This document shows, in pieces, positions 23,476 through 33,690 of a DNA stretch of 64,000 nt. Numbering within the stretch: position 1 is the stretch's first letter; each line of letters starts with the position of its first letter. Under the pieces are notes generated by a model. That model did no database searches. It was given only the letters and a program-made list of their open reading frames with translations, and was not told the origin of the DNA. A program made the position numbers and the translations under genes. Source of the stretch: Neoceratodus forsteri (taxonomy: Eukaryota > Chordata > Ceratodontiformes > Ceratodontidae); the NCBI GenBank assembly GCA_016271365.2, contig CM057456.1, positions 613,681,501 through 613,745,500 on the forward strand, in the 5' to 3' direction.

Positions 23476-24044
23476 TGGCCGGCCCGGTGACGCTGAGGGT
23501 TGAGGTGCTGGACGCCACACCTCATGCCACGCCGGCGACCCGGGTTTGGGAACGGACTCGGGCCGCCAGGGGCTGGCAGGGGGAAGGAGGGATTGAGCGT
23601 CCTACGACAGCTCTCCTTCCTTCGGGGTGGGTGTGGGACATACGCTGCGCTACAGTGGCACCCAGCGGAGGCTGGGTGTCTGATGGTGTCTGATAGTAGC
23701 GGGTGTAGCTAATGGGGGGAGCCGGCGGATGTCTGCACGTAGGTGCACTGACGTCATTGCATGTCCGGCTCTCCAAGTGGGCGGAAAAACACAAGAAAAC
23801 CAGGGGAACCTCCACCTCTATGAAGCCCTCCCCGGGCTTCGATTACCCTCTGTCACCAGATCCCCCAACCAGATAATGGTTCCGCGGGCTGGATAAGGGG
23901 AGCCAGTTCCACGGCCCCACCCTCTTGGGGGAAAGCCAGAGGTGACCGGGGGATCAGGGTTGACAGTGGGTGGAAGACCGGGGGCCGTGACCAGGGCGGA
24001 AACCTGGTGGTAGGAGCCCCGTAAAAAAAAAACAAAAACAAAAA
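23476..24044 (+). mobile_element. tRNA-derived SINE S2
   Basis: Same family as S1. It is flanked by the perfect duplication AAACAGGAGAAGC (23,463-23,475 and 24,045-24,057). The head has the A-box-like GGTGACGCTGAGGGTTGAGG and B-box-like GGGTTTGGGAACGG, with a GCGACCC stem-like block before it. The body is GC-rich, and the tail is A-rich with interspersed C. Confidence 0.85.
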
Positions 24045-24057
24045 AAACAGGAGAAGC

Positions 24058-24489
24058 ACTTAAAAATCATCTTGTCTGAACAAAGCAGAACTGTTAACAT
24101 GGAACTCCTAAACTGTAAACTAAACTGCATCTCCACCATGGTCATTGTGAGCAGAATGCTAATGTAGCCTAGCCTAGCCTATAGTTCCCAGAACAGTGTA
24201 AAAAATACATAAAATAACTGTAGTATTTTGATACACTTATTTGAAAATAAGGACAAACACCTTGGCTTCCATTCAGCGCTTTCATTAACTGCACATTCCT
24301 CAACTGCTAACATACAGAAGGCAACTGAGTACTGCCGTAAAGCAACAGGTGCACACAACGCTGTCAACATGCTGCAAACTACACTTAGTGCTGCAAACAA
24401 GCTAAGTGCTGCAATAATAAACAAAGTCCACTAGGTGGTTCTGCAGACCGATACTGATTACATTACATCCTTTACTTTTAGATAAAAAA
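24058..24489. other. Unassigned sequence between S2 and D4
   Basis: Only short frames are seen (up to 81 codons on the minus strand at 24,179-24,424). No recognised family. It is the left flank of the D4 insertion. Confidence 0.4.
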
Positions 24490-24934
24490 GAAAAAATTAC
24501 TCACCTTAGTAATGTTGTTTCTTCTAATGGAGTCTTGCTATATTATGACAATTGCAGTATGACCGCAGGTTAGAACTGCTCCGGAGGTGAAATAGTTAAC
24601 TTTCCGTGCAGGCATGGAACTTAGAGCGTGAGCTCGGTTGAAAATTCTGTCTGCTGTGCTTCAAACGCAAACTGTCAGATCTTTACGAGCTAAAACTCAC
24701 TAAGGTTCTGTGTGGAAGCTGTAAACCTACACTAGCCAACTGGCTACTAACATAAACACTCATTTTTTGGCCTAAAACAAAGACTCAAGTCAGGAGACCC
24801 AAAAATGCAAAAACACAACACCAATTCACCCAAAAAGGTAGGTGAAAAACAACAAGGTGGGCATCAAAAAAGTGCCAACACTGTACTGCCCACCCACATC
24901 CCAAAACAGAGGTTCTGAGAAGGACAGGCAGGGA

Positions 24935-25050
24935 AGGAGGTCATAATATAGCAAGACTCCATTAGAAGAAACAACATTACTAAGGTGAGTAATTTTTTCT
25001 TCAAACAACATGAAGTCTTGCTATATTATGACAATTGCAGACTACACAGC
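24935..25050. repeat. Internal complementary region of D4
   Basis: The reverse complement of the left end (GTCATAATATAGCAAGACTC through GGTGAGTAATTTTTTC) runs directly into the reverse complement of the right end (TTCAAACAACATGAAGTC, then TTGCTATATTATGAC). The junction carries one TTC, the complement of the GAA present at each outer end. It starts just after the recombinase stop at 25,078. Confidence 0.9.
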
Positions 25051-25077
25051 AGTACCCCCATGGAGGAGGGACAGAAC

Positions 25078-26421
25078 CTACTTAGGAAATAGACTCTGAA
25101 GCACGGCTGTGCCAAACCGAGCATCACTCCTAGCCTGGATGTCCAGGGAGTAATGCTTGGTAAAAGTGTGAACTGTTTTCCAGGTAGCTGCTTGACATAT
25201 TTCTAGAATAGGAATGTCACTGGCAGCAGCCAGAGAAGCAGCTGTACCTCTGGTAGAGTGAGCCCTCAGGCCTGAGGGGGGAACTTTACCCAACTTCTCA
25301 TAGCAGAATTGGATACAAGAGACAATCCACCTGGCAATGGATCTTTTAGTGGCTGGCTTCCCTTTACCAACTTCGCCATAGATGAGGAACAGTTGGAGGG
25401 AGTCAAACCTATGACCCTTGGTACGCTCTATGTAGTAACTAAGAGCTCTCTTTACAGCTAGGCTGTGCAGCCTCCTCTCTCCAGAGGAGGAGTGGTCAGT
25501 GAAGTACACTGGAAGAGAAATAGATTGATTAAGGTGGAAATGTGAAACCACCTTAGGCAGGAACTTTCTGTTAGTCCGAAGGATCACCTTATCTCTGTGA
25601 AAAGAGACAAACTCCTGCTCCATTGACAACGCTTGTAATTCACTTATGCATCTGGCAGAGGTGATGGCTACCAGAAACACAGTTTTCCAAGTCAAGTACT
25701 TGAGCTCAGCTGAAGACAAGGGCTCAAAGGGGGGTTGCATAAGCTGAGCAATGCAAACATTAAGATCCCAGGCAGGGGCAGGATCCCTGAATGGAGGGTT
25801 GGTGTGAAACAACCCCTTAAAGAACTTGGAAAATACAGGATGAGCTGAAAGAGAAGAGGATTTACCTGCTGAAATAAAAGCAGACACAGCTGCCAAGTGC
25901 ACCTTCAGGGTAGCTGGTCTCAGCCCCAAAGAATTGAGATGGACCATATAATCCAGGACTGTAGGTAGATCAGCAGAGACTGGGGAAATATGCTTTTCCG
26001 AGCACCATATGAAAAACCTTTTTCATTTGGAATTGTAAGTAGCCCTGGTGGAAGGCTTCAATATATCCATTACACCTTGGGAAAGGTGTAAATCAGCAAA
26101 CTCTAACTCTTCAAGAACCAAGCCTTGAGATTGAGAGATTTGAGATTCGGGTACCAGACCCTTCCCTGGGCACAGGTTAACAGACTGTGATTCCTGGGAA
26201 GGCACAGGGGAGGATGGACTGCTAAAGACAGCAGGAGTGGATACCAGGGCTGTCTGGCCCAATCCGGAGCTATCAGAATGACTTTGCAGGATTGGGATCT
26301 GATTTTGACTAGCACTTTGAACAGGAGAGGAAAGGGAGGGAAGGCACAGAGAAACTTCCCCTCCCAACTGAGGGCTAAGGCATCCAGGGGGAGTGAGCCC
26401 AACACTGGGGGCCTGCAGCAA
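25078..26421 (-). pseudogene. DIRS tyrosine recombinase of D4 (one internal stop)
   Basis: The frame is open apart from a TGA near 26,022, where relatives have Trp (NSKWKRFSIWC). The catalytic residues are all present: Arg in ITSARCISELQAL, His and Arg in RAHSTRGTAASLAAASD, and Tyr in TWKTVHTFTKHYSLD near 25,150. The C-terminus is ARFGTAVLQSLFPK. The family integrates circular DIRS DNA by conservative recombination, so this copy would need only the one stop read through to be full length. The first ~100 codons share bases with the methyltransferase-like frame. Confidence 0.88.
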
Positions 26422-26486
26422 AAAAGAGGAAGTTGGTGATTGTCTGGGGCTGCAAAAGATCTATCTGCGGGTGCCCCATCTGGCAA
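26103..26486 (-). pseudogene. Methyltransferase-like C-terminal region of D4 pol
   Basis: AAPDNHQLPLFCCRPPVLG, LALSWEGKFLCAFPPFPLLF, then VILIAPDWARQPWYPLLLSL. In DIRS elements the region after RNase H is described as related to Dam-like adenine methyltransferases, whose active site is D/N-P-P-Y/F/W. Here the candidate position reads AFPPF. Small indels near 26,480 disconnect it from RNase H. It is read in a different phase from the recombinase over the same bases. Confidence 0.65.
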
Positions 26487-27051
26487 ATACTACTCCCAAG
26501 ACCAGGGGATCCAGTGACCATTCGTGGTGGCCTTGGAAATCCTGCTGAGAGCATCTGCCAGGACATTGTCCTTGCCTGGGAGGTGAACTGCCGTAAGGGA
26601 GGTGTTCAGGAGTAAGCCAGAGACCACAATTCATCGCTTGGTGCACAAGGTCAGGACCGAGTGCCCCTTGCTTGTTGATGTACCACATTGTAGTGGTGTT
26701 GTCTGTTCTGACCTGAATACTCTTGTTCTGAACAGATTTGGAAAAAGCTTGAAGTGCTAGAAAAACTGCTATGAGCTCCAACAGGTTGATGTGGAGCAGA
26801 GATTCCTGGGGAGACCACAGACCCTGGGTGATGAGGTCGCCCATGTGAGCTCCCCAGCCCAAGAGGGACGCATCTGTAGTAAGGACTAGAGAATGAGACT
26901 GAGTGACAAAAGGAATCCCTTGTCTCAGGTTGCTCTGATCCTGCCACCACTGTAGGGCTTGGATCAGGGTTCGAGTTACTGGGATCAACTTGGTAAGGGG
27001 ATCCTTTCTTTGAGACCAAAAAGCTCTCAAATGGAACTGGATGTCCCTCAT
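26461..27051 (-). pseudogene. DIRS RNase H of D4
   Basis: LVLTTDASLLGWGAHMG, LLELIAVFLALQAF and VRTDNTTTMWYINKQG supply the Asp, Glu and Asp catalytic positions. The next block, which in relatives ends in LADALSRISQ, is read in a shifted frame after a small deletion near 26,660. It connects to the RT frame through a shift at about 27,055. Confidence 0.8.
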
Positions 27052-28223
27052 CCAAATCTTGCTCCCTGCACAACTGCTGTGGAAGCAGCCATGTGTCCTA
27101 GGAGCTGCAGAAAATGCCTTGCTGGCCGGGAGACCTGCAGGGTAAATGAGGAGGCCAGGAGACTAGGGTCTTGCCCTGTCCAGGGAAGGAAGGCCCTGGC
27201 TTCCTGTGTGTTCAGTTCTGCGCCTATGAAGGTAAGAAGCTGGACAGGCTCTAGAACTGACTTTGAGAGATTCAGAAGGAAACCTAGAGAGGTAAGCAGT
27301 TGCTGCGTTATCTGAAGGTGTAAAATGACCTGGTCTGGGGACTGGCCTACTATGAGCCAATCGTCCAGGTAAGGAAAGATGGCAATCTTTTGCCTTCTTA
27401 GGTAGACAACTGCTACTGCCAGGCATTTAGTGAATACCCTTGGGGCAGAAGTGAGGCCAAAGGGCATTGCTCTGAACTGGTAGTGGCCTGAGGGCAGCTC
27501 GAACCTGAGGTACTTTCGATGGGAGCTTCTGATGGGAATATGGAAGTAGGCATCCTTGAGGTCCAGGGAAGCTAGCCAATCCCCTGGCCTTAGAGAGGGT
27601 AAGATAATTCCCAGAGTCACCATTTTGAACCTTGGTTTTAAAAGGTGCTTGTTTAAGTATCTGAGATCCAGGATGGGCCGCCATTCTCCTGTCTTTTTTG
27701 GGGTAAGGAAGTACCTGGAGTACAAACCTTTGCCCTGGTGTAGGGGAGGAACCCTCTCCACGGCTCTGAGAGCCAGGAGGGTAGAGACCTCTGCCTCTAG
27801 GGCGAGTGCCTCTGATGGAGATGCAGGTGGAAAAGATCTGGTTCTTAGCTTTGGAAATTTTTTGAAGCTGAGAACCAGTCCCTGGATAACTACTTCCAGG
27901 ACCCACTTGTCTGATGTTAGAGACTTCCAGTCCTGGACAAAGTAAGCCAGCCTGCCCCCTACAGGTAGAGAAGAATCGGCCCTGGCAACCCCATCAGGGT
28001 GCCTGCTTGGCAGGGGCTTTGGGCCGAGGGGTGGGAGCAGGCCTGCTTGTACCCCATCTGCCTCTCTCTCTAAAGAATCCCCTCTGGGCATAGGCGGAAG
28101 AGGAAGCTTGGGTTTGGTAAAAAGGCCTATGAAAAGGCCTGCCCCTGCCTTTAGGAAGCTGCTTTTGAGGAGTGGCCTGCCTTTCCTTGGCCTGTGCACT
28201 CCTATAGGTGGTCCTATATTCAT
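27048..28223 (-). pseudogene. DIRS reverse transcriptase of D4 (391 codons open)
   Basis: All RT blocks lie in one frame: VGGRLAYFVQDWKSL, GLYSRYFLTPKKTGEWRPIL, YLNKHLLKPRFKMVTLG, GDWLASLDLKDAYFHIPI, MPFGLTSAPRVFTKCLAV, FPYLDDWLIVGQSPDQ (catalytic YLDD) and FIGAELNTQEARAFLP. The frame begins 230 bases before the gag stop, in the +1 phase, so expression would need frameshifting or internal initiation. It is interrupted at QGARFG, where relatives continue QMRDIQF. Confidence 0.85.
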
Positions 28224-29601
28224 CCACTTTCTTCATGTAATTCTCTGTTTGCTCCCCAAACAGAGAATTGCCCACAACAGGAAAATCCATGGCCTTAGAC
28301 TGGGTATCCTGAGACAGGGCAGTACATCTGAGCCAGGCCATCCTGTGAAGAGCCACAGATGTAGCCATGACTCTTGATGAAACATCATTAGAGTCCACTG
28401 CAGCATGAAATTGCACCGTTGATGCCTCAATACCATCCACAGCCACCTGTTTCAGCTCCCTGGCAAACTGGTCAGGGACTTGTTTTGCTAGAGCCAGCAC
28501 AGTATCCCATCTGGATTTCTGGTACCTAGCAGCAGAAGCCATATAATTTGCCTGTCTGAGTCCCAAAGATGCTGCCATGTACTGTTTCTTTGCCATAGCA
28601 TCAATCTTCCTGGAGTCCTTCTCAGGGGGGTGTGAAGCTAGGGGAATATTAGCCTTGTCACAGGCTGCAGCCTGCACTACCCCCACATGGCTGCATTGCT
28701 GAGTGAGGAAATCAGTGTCGGAACCTGATAAAGTATACCTCTTGTCCATCCTTTTATCCACAGGAGGTATAGTGTGAGGAGTTTTTAAAACTTTTACTGT
28801 CTGTTTCCGAAAAGATTTGTGTAAAGGAATAGACAGTCTCCTAGACTCTGGAATATCCATCATTTCTACATAGTCAGGCTCCTCTTGGTCATCAACAGCT
28901 TCCTCAACAGGGAGCTGCAGAGTATCAGCAACTTTCTTATAAAAAATGAAATGAGAAGGGGACTCAGAAAGCCTGGGAGGAGAAACCCCCAAGGGTCTAT
29001 CTGGAGAGATGTCCGGTTCAATGGGCACATCCAGATCTTCAAAACCATATTCACTCTCCTCATATTCCCCTTCCCCTTCCTCTGGTTCATAAAAATCCTC
29101 ACAATCATAGACTTGAACCGGTGGAACCGGCCGAACCGAACGCCTACCTGATGGTGACGGTTCAGTCGGATGGGAAAGAGACTGGACAATTTGAATTGCT
29201 TTAGCAATTTCTTCAGCAGTTGGGGAGAGAACTTTTGGCTCTACGCTAGCTGACTTTCTAGTCCTTTTTGCTGGAACCAGCTCCTCAGAACCGGCTCTTC
29301 GTTTGCCCGAGGAAGTATCGCCCTGGTCAGAGGGCACTCCCTCCGGTTCGGTTGGCACCAAACCGGGCTGGCCATCCGGGTCAGCGGACTTTTTGGCCTC
29401 CCTTTCCCTGAGCCTACCAACTCTCTTTTCTATGGTGGCAGCAGGGAAATTCTTACAAATCTGGCAATCTGAATTGAGGTGGTCAAACCCCAGGCAATAG
29501 ACACATGTGGTGTGTGGGTCAGCCTTAGCAAAAGCTTCCCCATAAACACTACAGTACTGAAACCCAGTGGGTCCGGTTTTTCTTTTGGGTTTCTCAGACA
29601 T
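27994..29601 (-). CDS. DIRS gag, intact 535 residues (D4)
   Basis: Starts MSEKPKRKTGPTG at 29,601 and stops after KAPAKQAP. Residues ~17-52 form the Cys/His module, with one of the first Cys pair changed (CSVY where relatives have C-x2-C), then HTTCVYCLGFDH and CQIC. A basic/Ser-rich segment (EPEGV, SGKRR) follows, then an acidic region at ~170-205. The conserved central part contains HVGVVQAAACDKANIPLASH and DSNDVSSRVMATSVAL, and the tail is basic and Gln/Gly-rich. It is the structural protein of the element particle. It is the only long DIRS frame in the window without a break. Confidence 0.88.
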   Translation of the reverse strand: MSEKPKRKTGPTGFQYCSVYGEAFAKADPHTTCVYCLGFDHLNSDCQICKNFPAATIEKRVGRLREREAKKSADPDGQPGLVPTEPEGVPSDQGDTSSGKRRAGSEELVPAKRTRKSASVEPKVLSPTAEEIAKAIQIVQSLSHPTEPSPSGRRSVRPVPPVQVYDCEDFYEPEEGEGEYEESEYGFEDLDVPIEPDISPDRPLGVSPPRLSESPSHFIFYKKVADTLQLPVEEAVDDQEEPDYVEMMDIPESRRLSIPLHKSFRKQTVKVLKTPHTIPPVDKRMDKRYTLSGSDTDFLTQQCSHVGVVQAAACDKANIPLASHPPEKDSRKIDAMAKKQYMAASLGLRQANYMASAARYQKSRWDTVLALAKQVPDQFARELKQVAVDGIEASTVQFHAAVDSNDVSSRVMATSVALHRMAWLRCTALSQDTQSKAMDFPVVGNSLFGEQTENYMKKVDEYRTTYRSAQAKERQATPQKQLPKGRGRPFHRPFYQTQASSSAYAQRGFFRERGRWGTSRPAPTPRPKAPAKQAP

Positions 29602-29970
29602 AATGCCAGCCTAACCAAACTTGCCCGTTTATGGCAATCCACCAAGCAAGACACCCTTATCGGTTCCCAACCGTGTCATGGGTCGTGGAAAAAACCGTAA
29701 TGAAATCCGTTTTTTTAGAACCGATAAGAACCGGGAACCACACTCTAAAAAAGGACTAGCAATTTTTCACACAACCTGATCGGTTCAAACCGAACCGATA
29801 AATGTGTCCAAGTTCCACACAGAAATTTCAATGTAAAACCTATCTATTACTTACGTTACCACAGACAGAGCTTGAACCGACCGGTTGCAGTTTAATTTCG
29901 GTTAATTTTCACTGAAAACCGATAAAATAACACTTTTTAAACTGACAAATGAACCGAGCAGAAGGAGAAA
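29100..29970. promoter_or_regulatory. GAACCG/CGGTTC hexamer cluster at 5' end of D4
   Basis: I count 13 occurrences of GAACCG or its complement between 29,115 and 29,956: at 29,115, 29,124, 29,133, 29,158, 29,288, 29,344, 29,661, 29,718, 29,728, 29,781, 29,792, 29,874 and 29,951. About 0.4 would be expected by chance in equal-base DNA. They occur both in gag codons and in the non-coding leader, and equivalent clusters occur in the other DIRS copies. The function is unknown. Confidence 0.6.
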
Positions 29971-30171
29971 TCTCCGGAGCGACTGTTCAGTGAGGCGGAG
30001 TAAAGAATCTGACAGTTTATGTTTGAAATACAACAGACAGAGCTTTCTAACCGAGCTCGCGCTCAGAGTTCCATGCTTCATGGAAAAGTTAACTATTTCA
30101 CCTCTGGGGCAGTTCGAAGATGGGGACTCACTGCAATTGTCATAATATAGCAAGACTTCATGTTGTTTGAA

Positions 30172-30508
30172 AGTACATGTTTTGGTGTCTGCTCAGACTT
30201 GGTCAGGTTGACTAGAAGTCTTAATTGTTGGAATGTCTGGATGGACAGGGCCTTGGCCCATTCTACATCCAGAACTGAGCTGCCCCATAAGAAGCCAGTT
30301 GTCAAGGATATGGAGCACTTTGATACCTTTACATATAAAGAATGCTGTCACTACAGACAGACACTTGGTGAACATCCTTGGGGCTGATAACAGGCCAAAA
30401 GGCACGGTTGGAATTGGTACAGGGTTCTAGCCACCTAAAAGTGGAGGAACCTATAAGATGGATGGATGGGGATGTGAAAGTAAGTGTCCCTAAGGTCCAG
30501 GGTGTAGA
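30172..30508 (-). pseudogene. DIRS reverse-transcriptase relict D5
   Basis: Encodes a diverged palm region: LGTLTFTSPSIHLI, MPFGLLSAPRMFTKCLSVV, then LDNWLLMGQL, where YLDDW has become ILDNW. It abuts the right end of D4, and no continuation was found left of D4. It is broken on the other side at 30,509 by the LTR-like repeat. It appears older than D4. Confidence 0.65.
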
Positions 30509-30672
30509 ACTATGCACAGTCCAGAGAAGCGGCTACGAGCAAAACAACAGGTGGCTGGTGCAGCACCACAAAGGGAGCGACCCACCCCCCCTACAAACGT
30601 AATTTAGAGCAGGTAGTAGTGCACACAAGGAATTCTCAGAGGCAGTAACTATGCTGCAAATAGTCTTTATAT
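30509..30672 (-). repeat. LTR-like direct repeat, copy 1
   Basis: About 165 bases, from CACAGTCCAGAGAAG to TCTTTATATAAAG, repeated at 32,123-32,279 with small differences. On the minus strand it opens with TTTATATAAAG, a TATA-like box, and ends at CTCTGGACTGTG, so it resembles the R-U5 part of an LTR. It interrupts the D5 relict. Confidence 0.5.
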
Positions 30673-31532
30673 AAAGCTTTACTGCTGTTGTGTCTGCTGT
30701 TATTCAAAGGCAGTGGAAACATTTTCCAACTTCTAGTGCGCTTATAAAAAGCCATACCTCAGTGCTGAGGGGGATAGATAGGGTGGTCAGTTAGATACTG
30801 ACTGAGGAAGGTGGAAGACCTCCTGGTAGTGTGTGCTTTCACACTGTTTAATTCATATTAGGCTGAAAAAAAGCCGTAGAAACTGTTGAAGCTAAGCAGT
30901 TGTCTGACTTACCATTTTGCTTTCTGTATATTTTACTTAATAAAAATAAAATAATAAATGCAACCATGCGTTTTTTTATGCACCTGACTTGTGGTCTGCC
31001 TGAGACTGTGTTCTCCTATACCCACACCTGTGACATCCATGAATACTTGAAATCATTTATGGTGGGTGTCCGGATAAAGCTGAGTCCTTTTTTAAGTACG
31101 GACGCCTGATGTTGGTTTAACTCTGTTTTTGAAAGATTTAATATCTGTATGTTAGATCCTTGCGGCGTTCCCGGAGCAGTCTCTCTGTGCCCATTTGGTT
31201 TCCGTTTTCCCCGCTTCCCTCGTCAAGTCCTCCTTTTTCTTTCTACTTCGGTCCGTGACCCTTATGAAAAGAATGTTCCTTGTTGGAGTTCTGGGGTGTC
31301 TCTTTAGCTTTATTCATATTTTCTCTACTTTTTTGATTTATTCTGGTTCCTTCTGGTGAATCTGACTCTGGATCTCCCTCTTTTCTGGGTTCTTGGTTTG
31401 TTCTAGGTTAGAATGTGCCCTTTGTCATAATCTTCTTGGTCTCAGTTTAAGCTGGTGTTTTTTTTCTCAGTCACCTCTGCTTCATGCTTCCGTAATTTTG
31501 TCTTTAGTTGTTCATTATAGTCAGTCTGTATA
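30673..31532. other. Unassigned interior of LTR-like element
   Basis: No recognisable coding domain. The plus strand is T-rich from about 31,190 to 31,520. The sequence beyond copy 1 of the direct repeat is not shared with that beyond copy 2. Confidence 0.35.
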
Positions 31533-31984
31533 CTAAGGACTGGTTTTAAAGTTTAACACTGCTGGCTTAGCCTGTTTCACTTCTTTGACTAACTCATCAT
31601 ATTTACTGAGGTTGTCTCTTATGAGCAACTGCAAAAATATCTTGGAACAATCACTAGCCACTTTTAACCACTTGTCTTTAAATTGAAACTCTTCTATACC
31701 ACTGGATGGCACTATTGAGATTCTAAGCCCTCTAAGGGCTTGATTATGATCCAGGTATTCTTCTAAAGTACTGATTTTGAAGGTAATTTCAGTTTCCTTC
31801 AGCAATAATTTCTCCAAATTGATAAAGGCAGCTTTTACATTATCATTACTACTGCTATTACCTTCTTTGTTGTGTAGTTTATCTCTCACTCTCAATCATC
31901 TTGCATCAAAACTCTCTGTGTCAGTTTCTTCCAAACCGAACCGGGTGTCATCCTGTGTGTTTGCAGATTGCTTACTTTGAGTCA
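31533..31984 (-). pseudogene. Gag-like open frame of unknown family
   Basis: A 120-codon open frame (31,533-31,895) extends upstream through one stop to an ATG at 31,984 (MTQSKQSANTQDD). It is rich in Lys, Glu and Asn, with heptad-like spacing in AAFINLEKLLLKETEITF suggesting a coiled coil. Its place between two LTR-like repeats suggests a gag relict, but no diagnostic motif is visible and other identities are possible. Confidence 0.35.
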
Positions 31985-32122
31985 TGATCCACAAAGATCC
32001 AAAGTCTAAATGGAATGCCAGTTCTGGGTAACCAATATGGTTGCTTTGAAGTCCGTTCAGCCGCGAACGTCACCCCCATGACGGTTGTGTTTCAGAAGCT
32101 CAGTTTAGCACAACGAAACACA

Positions 32123-32279
32123 GTCCAGAGAAGTGTCTGCAAGCAAAACAACAGGCGGCTGGTGCAGCACTACAAAGGGAGCGGCCCACCCCCTACAAAC
32201 ATAATTCAGAGCGTGTAGTAGTGCACACAAGGAATCCTCAGAGGCAGTAACTATGCTGCAAATAGTCTTTATATAAAGA
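32123..32279 (-). repeat. LTR-like direct repeat, copy 2
   Basis: Second copy of the 30,509-30,672 block in the same orientation, upstream of the gag-like frame on the minus strand, where a 5' LTR would lie. Starts CACAGTCCAGAGAAG, ends TCTTTATATAAAG. Confidence 0.5.
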
Positions 32280-33310
32280 TTTAATAGCACAATAGCTATA
32301 GCACAGCAAATATTGCAAAATGTTCAGCAGCAACCACGCAGGTACAAGAGTGACGTCTAGCGCCCCGACTCTCACGAGTCTTCAGTGGGGGTTGAAGCTG
32401 ATAGGAAGAACTTCTAAATTTAAACAGCACTATCGTTAATTATACAATGGGGTCCAGAAATGGCAGTCTCTGATTGGTCAGCTAGCAACTCTTGCCCACT
32501 GTAAATCTTCAACAGTACCAACGGGAAGAGGTGCCAGCTGCCAGGCATCCGCATCAGGATCCCCCCATGAAATAACTCAGACCATGAAGGACTGCCAAAG
32601 ACAAGGTGCTCACTCACACACAGTTCTGATGTTCCCGCTCTGAACGTTGCCACCTCAGTTCTCAGTCTCTCTCTCCAATCAACTCCCGCTTTCTTTCCTC
32701 TCCATTCGCAATCCGTGTCTTTGCTGCAGTACCACACACTCTCTCTCTCTGTTCCGCATAACTTGTATTTCATAAAAAAATGAAACAGCAATCAGAAAGG
32801 GAAATTCCCCTTAGCAGAGCGAAACAGTCACACGTCCTAACCAGAAAGTTAAACTGGAAAGCTATTCCCCATAAATTCTAATTCACAATACAAATCCAGT
32901 GAGAAATCCCTCATTAACTCGAAGAAAAAATCCTCCCAACCGCAAAAAGTCAACATAAAACCGAAACCGCGGCAACACCACAAAGCTGGAAGCGAAGCAG
33001 CAATGCTTGTAACGGCATGCTGTCTCTAAGATCTACAAAGAACTGCGAGACTGTAACACTCAGTAAAAGAAAAAAAATAAAAGTATTGCACCCTCTATCT
33101 TCCTCTAAACTTAAGATTGAGATGGAGGGATCGTTGTCTCACACGTTCTGTCATATAACCACTGGGGGGAAGGGGACTATTCTACCTAGCAACAGAGAGC
33201 TATTTTTTAGTAGCGAAACAATAAATTCAATAAAAATTATTTAAACAAACAAAAAAGACTATTTTACTTTCATTTTTTGTAACACACAGTAAAGGAGGGC
33301 ATTGTATAAT
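32280..33310. other. Unassigned sequence, possibly U3 of the LTR-like relict
   Basis: Includes a CT-repeat tract near 32,740 and several short A-rich stretches. No domain, tRNA or known repeat was recognised. Confidence 0.3.
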
Positions 33311-33457
33311 TGCAATATACCATTCCAGGATGTGGGTAATGCTAGGATTTACCCACGGCTGGTGTGTTTTGCTCACTCAACCTGCGGCCTCATGACCAAA
33401 CAACACTCTAGACATGGTAAATCCTAGCATAACCCACACCCTATCATGGTATATTGC
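33311..33457. mobile_element. MITE M3 (147-base palindromic element)
   Basis: Two ~43-base inverted arms, TGCAATATACCATTCCAGG... at the left and ...CTATCATGGTATATTGC at the right. They match over most of their length, including the TGCTAGGATTTACC inner ends, and enclose about 60 bases. The flanks are AT-rich (ATAAT, TTAATTA). No coding capacity. Superfamily not determined. Confidence 0.7.
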
Positions 33458-33690
33458 TTAATTATTCATGAGTGCACTGACATCAATTAATCAGACATAC
33501 AGATTTAAAGTGCACCATCATTAAACTTTCATGAGGGCAAAACTTAAATCAGTATTTGATTACAGTTTTACATTTCAGTACATGTGATAATGCATATTAA
33601 AGTGAAGTGTAACAAGAGATTTGTTATGCTAGTAAGAAAAGATAAAGTGAAGTATTTTATAGAAAGAATTCTAATAAAAAACAGTCTCAA
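33458..33690. other. Unassigned AT-rich sequence
   Basis: Spacer between MITE M3 and SINE S3, with no recognised element. Confidence 0.4.

Larger units (their letters stand above)
24490..30171 (-). mobile_element. DIRS retrotransposon D4 (family A), best preserved copy
   Basis: 5,682 bases between GAA at 24,490-24,492 and GAA at 30,169-30,171. The left end GAAAAAATTACTCACC and the right end CTTCATGTTGTTTGAA match D1, D3 and D7. Inverted terminal repeats of roughly 180 bases include the shared block GGTGAAATAGTTAACTTT. Gag is intact. RT has one frameshift and the recombinase one stop, so this is the youngest-looking copy in the window. Confidence 0.92.
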
